From Methanoculleus sp. (GTDB lineage Archaea > Halobacteriota > Methanomicrobia > Methanomicrobiales > Methanoculleaceae), in the NCBI GenBank assembly GCA_028698765.1, contig JAQVVW010000006.1:1-14677 (forward strand): 14,677 bases of DNA, given 5' to 3'. Below, in pieces: positions 1-5,338 of this stretch. A program made the position numbers and the translations under genes. Under the pieces are notes generated by a model. The model did not search any database, had not been told where the DNA came from, and worked only from the letters and a program-made list of their open reading frames with translations. Position 1 is the first letter of the stretch. The number at the start of each line of letters is the position of its first letter.

Positions 1-156
1 GGTCCCGCAGCCAAGTTCAAGAATCCGCCGTGGGTGGGGAGGCAGGTAATCGATGATGGTGGCAAGGAGGAGAGGCTGGCCGGGAACAATGGCCCTGACG
101 AGATGGTCGTAATCCTCTGCATCCATGACTCCATGGATCTGGTGCGTTTCGGTCAT
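1..156 (-). CDS. SAM-dependent methyltransferase, N-terminal part (cut by window edge)
   Basis: An open frame runs on the minus strand from ATG at 156 off the left edge, 52 codons with no stop. The protein begins MTETHQIHGVMDAEDYDHLV and its last visible residues are ILELGCGT. That is the glycine-rich motif I of class I SAM-dependent methyltransferases, where SAM binds, placed about 45 residues in as is usual for small standalone enzymes. A weak GGTG lies upstream of the ATG. The substrate cannot be told because the rest of the gene lies outside the window. It is divergent from the FmdE/metal transporter operon across a 138-bp spacer. The methyltransferase call is fairly secure from the motif; everything about its target is unknown. 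Confidence 0.7.
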   Translation of the reverse strand, partial: MTETHQIHGVMDAEDYDHLVRAIVPGQPLLLATIIDYLPPHPRRILELGCGT

Positions 157-262
157 CCTTCACCAGCCGTCCTGTATGATCGTGCCGGGTTGTACATTGG
201 AAAAACACCTGACCTTGATGAGAAATAGCGACGCTTATTTCATACATAGTCTGAATAAACAA

Positions 263-275
263 TTATTAAATATTA
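263..275 (+). promoter_or_regulatory. TATA box of the fmdE-like/metal transporter operon
   Basis: An AT-rich block (TATTAAATATTAT) sits in otherwise GC-rich DNA, centred about 26-27 nt before the ATG at 295. That is the usual archaeal TATA-to-start-site distance, and no Shine-Dalgarno sequence precedes the ATG. Transcription would therefore begin at or within a few nt of the start codon, giving a leaderless mRNA. This is inferred from spacing only. Confidence 0.5.
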
Positions 276-294
276 TCTTTACAGACGATACTCC

Positions 295-738
295 ATGGAT
301 GCAGAGACCCACCGCCACTGCAAATACTATAATATCAAAAATGACTTCTCCGTAGCCGACCTTGCCGCATTCCACGGCCATCTGGGGCCTTATATCGTTC
401 TCGGCTACCGGGTCGGGAAGTACGTACGGAGTAACTTCTGCGACGACCCGTTCCGGATGAAGGCCGAGGTCCGTTGCGCCGGGGTTCCACCCCAGTCCTG
501 CCTGGCAGACGGCGTCCAGCTCGGGAGCGGGTGTACGCTCGGGAAGCGAAACATCGAGATCATTCCCTCGGAGACCGTCGCCTGTATCTTTGAAGCCGAC
601 GGGAGACGCATCACCTTCACCCCGCATCCGTTCCCCCTCCCGAAGCGGGATACGGATTATGAGGCCGCGATCGAGGCCGTGGCCGAGGAGATGTACTATA
701 TGCGCGACGATGAACTCTTCGAACTCTCCTCGTCCTGA
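295..738 (+). CDS. FmdE-like protein (formylmethanofuran dehydrogenase subunit E family)
   Basis: A 147-aa protein with the FmdE domain. The conserved block FHGHLGPYIVLGYRVG (residues 26-41) is followed by a Cys-rich stretch with C61, C69 and C80 (ADGVQLGSGCTLGK). Classical FmdE proteins usually read HGHLCPG at the first block, so the Cys is replaced by Gly31 here. FmdE was found with the tungsten/molybdenum formylmethanofuran dehydrogenase operon, but many standalone FmdE-domain proteins exist and their role is not settled. It is the first gene of a tight operon: 6 nt separate its stop from the ABC ATPase start, and permease and binding protein follow. This suggests a role in metal sensing, delivery or storage rather than in the dehydrogenase itself (inference). 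The start is supported by a TATA box at leaderless spacing. Confidence 0.8.
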   Translation: MDAETHRHCKYYNIKNDFSVADLAAFHGHLGPYIVLGYRVGKYVRSNFCDDPFRMKAEVRCAGVPPQSCLADGVQLGSGCTLGKRNIEIIPSETVACIFEADGRRITFTPHPFPLPKRDTDYEAAIEAVAEEMYYMRDDELFELSSS

Positions 739-744
739 AGGGCC

Positions 745-1494
745 ATGACTTCACCGGAGCCTGTCATCAGGCTTGAAAACGTGTATACCGCTTACGAAGG
801 GGCGGACCGCCCCACCCTGCAGGACATCTCCCTCTCGGTAGGGAAGGGCGAGTTCGTAGTGATAGGCGGCCCGAACGGGGCCGGGAAGACCACGCTGCTT
901 GAGACCATCAACGGGATGCTCCCCATCACCCACGGGAAGGCCGTCGTGTGCGGGCAGAACGTACGGGGAGACGGGGTGCGGGTGCGGTGCCGGGTCGGCT
1001 ACCTCCTCCAGAACTTCGCCTTCGACCCGCTCACGCCGTTCACGGTCGAGGAGGTCGTCCTGATGGGACGCTACGGCACGATAGGACTCTTCCGGAAACC
1101 AGGCAAGGAGGACTACGAAGCGGTGCAACAAGCCCTGCACCTGCTCGGCATCGAGGACCTCGCCTCCCGCCCCATCGGGCAGCTCTCCGGCGGACAGCAG
1201 CAGAAGGTGCTCATGGCCCAGAACCTGGCCCGCAACCCCGAAATCCTCCTCCTGGACGAGCCCTTCTCCAACCTGGACATGTTCGCCCGGGAGGAGATCA
1301 ACCGCCTCCTCGCCCACCTGGTCGGGAGCGGGATAACGGTGCTGATCGTATCCCATGCCTTCGATGATCTGCCCGAGAGGCAGGTGCGGGTCGTGGTGAT
1401 GCAGGAGGGGAAGATCGCGGTCAGCCGGGAGTGTTCGCCGGGAGAGGTGGAGCAGGTCGTCCGGAGTGCCGGAAGGGGAGCCTCGCATGCTTGA
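745..1494 (+). CDS. Metal ABC transporter ATP-binding protein (ZnuC/MntB type)
   Basis: A 249-aa ABC ATPase with all motifs: Walker A GPNGAGKTT (residues 42-50), Q-loop Q89, signature LSGGQQQK (147-154), Walker B ILLLDE (167-172), D-loop SNLD and H-loop His204. The length fits the zinc/manganese/iron uptake ATPase family, and the permease next door belongs to the matching ABC-3 family. It would power import of a metal ion or metal complex across the cytoplasmic membrane. The gene starts 6 nt after the FmdE-like gene, and its last codons overlap the permease start. The metal cannot be read from this subunit. Confidence 0.9.
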   Translation: MTSPEPVIRLENVYTAYEGADRPTLQDISLSVGKGEFVVIGGPNGAGKTTLLETINGMLPITHGKAVVCGQNVRGDGVRVRCRVGYLLQNFAFDPLTPFTVEEVVLMGRYGTIGLFRKPGKEDYEAVQQALHLLGIEDLASRPIGQLSGGQQQKVLMAQNLARNPEILLLDEPFSNLDMFAREEINRLLAHLVGSGITVLIVSHAFDDLPERQVRVVVMQEGKIAVSRECSPGEVEQVVRSAGRGASHA

Positions 1495-2317
1495 GTTCAT
1501 CATCCCGAACAACATCGTCTGCCATGCCGTGGAGGCCATGCTCTTTGCCTCCGTCGCCTGCGCCATCCTCAGCGTGATCATTACCCAGGTGCAGATCTCC
1601 TCCATCGGGTTTACGATGGCTCATGCCGCCTTTGCCGGTGCGGCGGTGGGAATGTTCCTCTCCCTCAATCCGACCGTCTGCTCCATCGTGGCCGGCGTCA
1701 GCGTCGCCTTCCTTATCGGCCCGCTCTCGGATAAGGCCCGGCTCTCTCCCGATACGTCGCTCGGGCTGCTGTTCGGGATCTGCATGGCCGTGGCCATCTT
1801 CTTCATCGCCTACATGCAGACCCTCGGGCAGGGGTTCTCCGCCATGGGCCTCCTCTTCGGGGACGTCATCTCCCTCTACCGCGAAGAGATATACGTCCTC
1901 GCGGTCATCTGCGTCGTTGCGATCGCCTTTATCGTTGTCCTCTACAAGGAGATCACCGCGATCATCTTCGACAAGAGGATCGCGGAATCGGTCGGGATCC
2001 GGGTGAAACCGGTTTACTACGTGATGCTCTTCGTCATTGCGCTCACCGTCGCCCTCTGCCTCCCCATCATCGGGGGCCTTCTGCTCTACGTCTGGCTGGT
2101 CACCCCGGCAGCAATCGCACTCCAGTTTTGTAACCGATTGGCCGCGATGTTTGTGGTCGCCCCGACTGTAGCCGCCGTGATCAGTATATCCGGCGCCCTT
2201 GTCGGCCTGGAATACTCCCTCCCCGTCGCTCCCCTGACCGCCGTTCTCTTCTCCGTCGTCTTCATCGCCGCGGTGCTCCTCTCACCCCGGCGACGGGTTA
2301 CCTTTCGCAAGATTTAA
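1487..2317 (+). CDS. Metal ABC transporter permease (ABC-3/ZnuB family)
   Basis: A 276-aa integral membrane protein with about seven or eight hydrophobic segments. Family marks of ABC-3 permeases are present: MAHAAFAGAAVG (residues 44-55, the lsHasfpG region), FDKRIAESVGI (161-171), and GGLLLYVWLVTPAAIA (196-211, the GaLLv..lLv.Paa region). I chose ATG 1487 over an in-frame GTG at 1466 because GGGGAG at 1475-1480 lies six nt before it. This start overlaps the end of the ATPase gene by 8 nt (ATGCTTGA), consistent with translational coupling. It forms the membrane channel for the metal delivered by the binding protein encoded next. Confidence 0.9.
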   Translation: MLEFIIPNNIVCHAVEAMLFASVACAILSVIITQVQISSIGFTMAHAAFAGAAVGMFLSLNPTVCSIVAGVSVAFLIGPLSDKARLSPDTSLGLLFGICMAVAIFFIAYMQTLGQGFSAMGLLFGDVISLYREEIYVLAVICVVAIAFIVVLYKEITAIIFDKRIAESVGIRVKPVYYVMLFVIALTVALCLPIIGGLLLYVWLVTPAAIALQFCNRLAAMFVVAPTVAAVISISGALVGLEYSLPVAPLTAVLFSVVFIAAVLLSPRRRVTFRKI

Positions 2318-2318
2318 T

Positions 2319-3320
2319 ATGTCAATCACAACTATTCTCAATATGAATAGAATTCGTATCCTATCTTTCCTACTTGCCTTACTTTTCGTAGCACCCGGGG
2401 TAAACGCCATAACGGTGGTCACCACGACCACCGTTCTCTGGGATCCCATCCAATACATCGGCGGGGAGAAGGTCGAGGCCGTCTACATCGCCGATCCGAC
2501 CATCTGCCCCCACATGCAGGCGGACATCATCCCGAACCGCATCCAGTTGCAGAAGGAGTTCATTCGCGATGCCGACCTCTTCGTTGCCCACAACGGATCG
2601 GTCGATCAGTCCTACGTGATGCCGTATGTCGCCGATTTTATGACTGCCAACGACTACGGCACGGTGGAGTGGGTGACCTTGGAGAACCCCTCCATGATCT
2701 GGAACACCCCGTCGGGGGCGAGAAACCTCTCCCACGAGGTGGCGGGATGGCTGATTGCTGCGGATCCGGCAAACCGGACGTACTATGAAGCACGGCTGGA
2801 TGATTACCTTGCGGAGATCGATGCTGCGGATCTCACCTCGGAGGAGCGGGAGGCGATCCCCGGGCAGGATGCCGTGGTGATGGTATGGCAGCAGGACGCA
2901 GCGGTCGGCTGGCTCGGGCTGAACCAGGTCTCGATCTTTGCACCGGAGTTCTACCAGGGTGGAAAATTCACCCCGCGGGTCGTCGTTGACGATATCCGCA
3001 ATCATCCCGAAAAGTATCGGAACGTGAAGTACGTCATCGAGAACATGCAGTCGGGGGAGTTAGCAAAGGGCCTCGAGGAGGCGCTTCACGACAACGGGGT
3101 GCCTGCAGAGCGGGTCATCTTCACCAACTTCCCCAAGTCGCTCCCGGGCGTCGACTCGCTCCCCGACGTCATCCGCTACAACAAGGGTCTGGTCACACCG
3201 GTGCAGGCTGCGTCGGGAGAAGCGGCTGCACCGGCCGCGACTGCTGCTCCGCTGCCCGGAATCCTGGCCGTTGCGGCAATCCTTGGAGGCAGCTCTCTGC
3301 TGCTCACCCGCAGGCGGTAG
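2319..3320 (+). CDS. Metal ABC transporter substrate-binding protein (TroA/ZnuA-like) with C-terminal anchor
   Basis: A 333-aa exported protein. Residues 11-30 form a signal peptide ending VNA, with mature ITVVTTTTVL. The cluster 9 binding-protein fold is recognisable: His65 in CPHMQAD, then NADLVFVNG-like DADLFVAHNG, His139 in NLSHEVAGW, and Glu241 in VIENMQSGE. The position usually holding the third metal-ligand His aligns roughly with Gln192 (WQQDAA), so the metal site may differ. The tail has an Ala/Pro-rich linker (about 296-312), then LPG, a hydrophobic stretch and RRR, resembling PGF-CTERM surface-anchoring signals. It starts 1 nt after the permease stop without a clear ribosome site; ATG 2343 (MNRIRIL) is an alternative start. 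It probably captures a divalent metal or complex outside the membrane. Confidence 0.82.
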   Translation: MSITTILNMNRIRILSFLLALLFVAPGVNAITVVTTTTVLWDPIQYIGGEKVEAVYIADPTICPHMQADIIPNRIQLQKEFIRDADLFVAHNGSVDQSYVMPYVADFMTANDYGTVEWVTLENPSMIWNTPSGARNLSHEVAGWLIAADPANRTYYEARLDDYLAEIDAADLTSEEREAIPGQDAVVMVWQQDAAVGWLGLNQVSIFAPEFYQGGKFTPRVVVDDIRNHPEKYRNVKYVIENMQSGELAKGLEEALHDNGVPAERVIFTNFPKSLPGVDSLPDVIRYNKGLVTPVQAASGEAAAPAATAAPLPGILAVAAILGGSSLLLTRRR

Positions 3321-3360
3321 GAGATCCTCTTACCGCTACCTTTTGATTACGGAGAAAACC

Positions 3361-3468
3361 ATGGAACTACAGATTGAGATCACGAAAACCGGTGTATCGC
3401 CGTTCTGTGAAGAGAGTTGCAGTGCCGTCGCCATTACCGGGAGGGGAGCATCACGAACGTCGACCTGA
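3361..3468 (+). CDS. Small ORF of 35 codons overlapping the start of trmO
   Basis: An ATG at 3361 is preceded by GGAG at 3351-3354 with ideal spacing, so translation is plausible. The product begins MELQIEITKTGVSPFCEESC and ends at TGA 3466-3468. It contains a CEESC motif, and I recognise no family. It overlaps the beginning of trmO in another frame, as would a translationally coupled leader gene. Alternatively it is the 5' remnant of a longer gene, or a chance ORF following a fortuitous ribosome site. It lies 40 nt after the binding-protein stop and might be co-transcribed with the transporter operon. Confidence 0.3.
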   Translation: MELQIEITKTGVSPFCEESCSAVAITGRGASRTST

Positions 3469-3857
3469 ACCCTATCGGGTACGTCTCTTCGCCGTATAAG
3501 AAGAAAGAGGATGCTCCACGGCAGGGCAGGCTGACCGACACCGAAGCGGAGATTGTCATCGACGAGCGATACCTCCCCGGCCTTTTCAGGGTTGAGGAGA
3601 AGAAACACCTCTTCGTGCTCTGCTGGTTTGACCGGTCCGACCGGACGGTGCTCCGTGTGACACCCCCGCACAAACCGGTGGAGCATGGTGTGTTTGCAAC
3701 CCGTTCCCCCAACCGGCCGAATCCGATCAGCCTGTCGCTCGTCGATGTCATCAACATAACGGGCGGGACGATCCGGGTTCGGGGGCTGGAAGCCCTGGAC
3801 GGGACGCCGGTTTTCGATATCAAACCCTACTCGGAAGAGATCGACCGCCCGACGTGA
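3417..3857 (+). CDS. trmO: tRNA (N6-threonylcarbamoyladenosine37-N6)-methyltransferase TrmO (TsaA/YaeB family)
   Basis: The protein carries family hallmarks: NPIGYVSSPYKKKEDAPRQG near the start, HGVFATRSPNRPNPISLS (residues 90-107 from TTG 3417), and LEALDGTPVFDIKPY (124-138). TrmO enzymes use SAM to methylate t6A37 of certain tRNAs, acting in the cytoplasm. The start is uncertain. The only normal start codon in frame is TTG at 3417, inside the small upstream ORF. A strong ribosome site (GGGAGGGGAG, 3440-3449) lies instead just before ACG 3453, exactly where relatives would be expected to start (NVDLNPIG). ACG may replace an original ATG, or may be a sequence error. The body of the gene is intact and ends at TGA 3855. 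Confidence 0.85.
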   Translation: MQCRRHYREGSITNVDLNPIGYVSSPYKKKEDAPRQGRLTDTEAEIVIDERYLPGLFRVEEKKHLFVLCWFDRSDRTVLRVTPPHKPVEHGVFATRSPNRPNPISLSLVDVINITGGTIRVRGLEALDGTPVFDIKPYSEEIDRPT

Positions 3858-3890
3858 TGGGATAGGGCCGTTTCGTTCCAGCATTTTTGC

Positions 3891-3905
3891 CCGGGGATCC
3901 CCCGG
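3891..3905 (+). terminator. Candidate terminator after trmO
   Basis: A six-bp GC stem (CCGGGG / CCCCGG, loop ATC) lies 33 nt after the trmO stop and is followed by CTTGTTTTG. There is no T-run on the opposite side, so it suits plus-strand termination. Confidence 0.4.
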
Positions 3906-3958
3906 CTTGTTTTGAGACCTCCCGTTCCTGGGGAGCAATCTGAAAAATGAACCGGTTG

Positions 3959-4296
3959 TCACTTCAGCCCGATCAGCCGTGCCGAGTTGGCAATCACCGG
4001 AATTGAGGAAAGTTCATGCAGGAGCGCCCCGGTCACCGGCGTGAGGATGTTGAAAACGGTAAGGCACACGGCAAGGAGAAGAACTCCCACAGCAAAGATG
4101 AGGTTCTGCCGGATGGTCCGGAGGGTTTTTTGCGAGGTGCCGATGAGATGCGGGAGTTTGAGGAGCTCGTCCGATAACAGTACTATATCCGCGGTCTCTA
4201 TGGCGACGTCCGTGCCGGCATTCCCCATTGCCACACCCACGTCGGCGGTCGCGAGTGCCGGGCCGTCGTTCACCCCGTCGCCATGCGCACCGGTCA
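3959..4296 (-). pseudogene. P1B-type (heavy-metal) ATPase, C-terminal fragment
   Basis: Reading minus from about 4296 to the TGA at 3959 gives [20 protein letters not shown], then [16 protein letters not shown], a TM region, and [19 protein letters not shown] at the end. These are the hinge motif of P-type ATPases and the last transmembrane pair of the Cd/Zn/Cu exporters (CadA/ZntA/CopA group). Everything N-terminal is missing: the metal-binding domains, the DKTGT phosphorylation site and the CPC-type membrane site. Upstream of the GDGVND motif the frame stays open but reads antisense to another gene (NTP.. residues typical of the family are absent). Without a promoter or catalytic Asp it cannot work as a pump. 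The break lies at about 4283-4300, where a plus-strand fragment begins. Confidence 0.85.
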
Positions 4297-4784
4297 TCCA
4301 GGCGGAGAAACCGGTCGTCACGTTCCGGGAAGCATTGCGAACTGCGTACGCCTCCTCGAAAAAGACCCTCGTGCACCTGCTCTCGGTCACCGTCCCCACC
4401 CTCGTCGTCGTCGCGTTTCTCATCAACGCGGGCGCCTTCGACCGGCTTGCCGTGATGATGCAGGGCGCGGGAGCGGTCTTCCCCGTGCCCCCGGAGGGGT
4501 TCGCCATTATCGCGGCCCAGTTCGGCAGTTTTGTCGCGGGCGCGAGCGTCGCGTCCGCCCTGCTCGCCGCGGGGGATATGACCTGGCAGCAGATCATCCT
4601 CACCCTGCTCGTCGGCAACGTCCTTTCCAGCGTGACGCGGAGCATCCGCTGGCTCGGTTCTTCTTACGTCGCGATCTTCGGGATGCGGACGGGAACGGAG
4701 ATTATGCTCGTCTCGACGATGCTCCGGAACGGGATCATGGTGTTGCTGGTCGCCGTGCTGGCGTACGGCCTGGGCTGGGGGTGA
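4297..4784 (+). pseudogene. Nucleoside-recognition/gate domain membrane protein, C-terminal fragment
   Basis: The plus-strand frame from about 4297 to TGA 4782 reads [20 protein letters not shown], then hydrophobic segments ([77 protein letters not shown]). This matches the second half of archaeal nucleoside-recognition (gate) domain proteins of about 300 aa, as I remember the family. The frame stays open upstream only because it runs antisense through the P-type ATPase fragment, so no proper N-terminus exists. A truncated product from an internal start is possible but would lack half of the membrane core. The substrate of this family is poorly defined. Confidence 0.7.
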
Positions 4785-4803
4785 GGGAACGGCAGTATCC
4801 GCG

Positions 4804-5196
4804 GCTCACCGGCCCTGCACCCCCCGCACCGCCCATATCTCAGGTATATCCATCTCCCCGAGCAGTTCGACGATTGCCTGCATCTAGAGCTCCTGCCGGG
4901 TGCAGCTCGGGGATGTGCGGGGTTCGCTCCGCTACCTCCGCCGCCCCATCTCCCGCGTGGTCGGTGGCGACGTTGCGCAGGAAGTCTTCCTTTGGGAGTC
5001 CCCACCGGCAGTTGACTTGCAGTCGGACGAAGCCGGGGTTCTTCGGGTCCGGGAAGAGGACTGCCCGTGTCTCAAGGAGCGGGCTTGGTTTCCCACCGTT
5101 CGCTACGGCGAGACCAAGGAAGCGCCGCCACAGCCAGTCGCAGGCCACCGCCGGGCAGATCCGACAGTGGCGGTTCGATGGCGGCGTGCCGCCAGC
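4804..5196 (-). pseudogene. Degenerate minus-strand coding remnant within a gene-poor stretch (4785-5338)
   Basis: This 550-base stretch has no intact gene I can support. On the minus strand, one frame between about 5196 and 4925 has protein-like composition, with phrases such as HCRICPAVACDWLWRRFLGL and VRLQVNCRWGLPKEDFL, and no start codon with a ribosome site. In a second frame at 4885-4808 a short coherent stretch (MQAIVELLGEMDIPEIWAV) ends at TGA. The switch of frame and in-frame stops between them suggest a decayed gene, family unknown. It may simply be GC-rich open sequence. It adjoins the two truncated genes to its left, so the whole 3.96-5.3 kb interval may be a scar. Confidence 0.3.
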
Positions 5197-5338
5197 GGCG
5201 GCAGAAGTTCAGAACGATGAGCATCCATTGCGTCTCTACGCCTGCACGTAAACCGGATGATCCCGGTCTCCTCCCCGGACCCAAATAACAACACTCATCT
5301 CTCTTCCACCTCAACCTCTCTTCAGGAGAAAAGACCGG

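Noticed and set aside
751..1605. 284-aa minus-strand ORF opposite the ABC ATPase
   Set aside because: Antisense to a gene with complete ABC motifs; composition is that of a GC-rich shadow frame.
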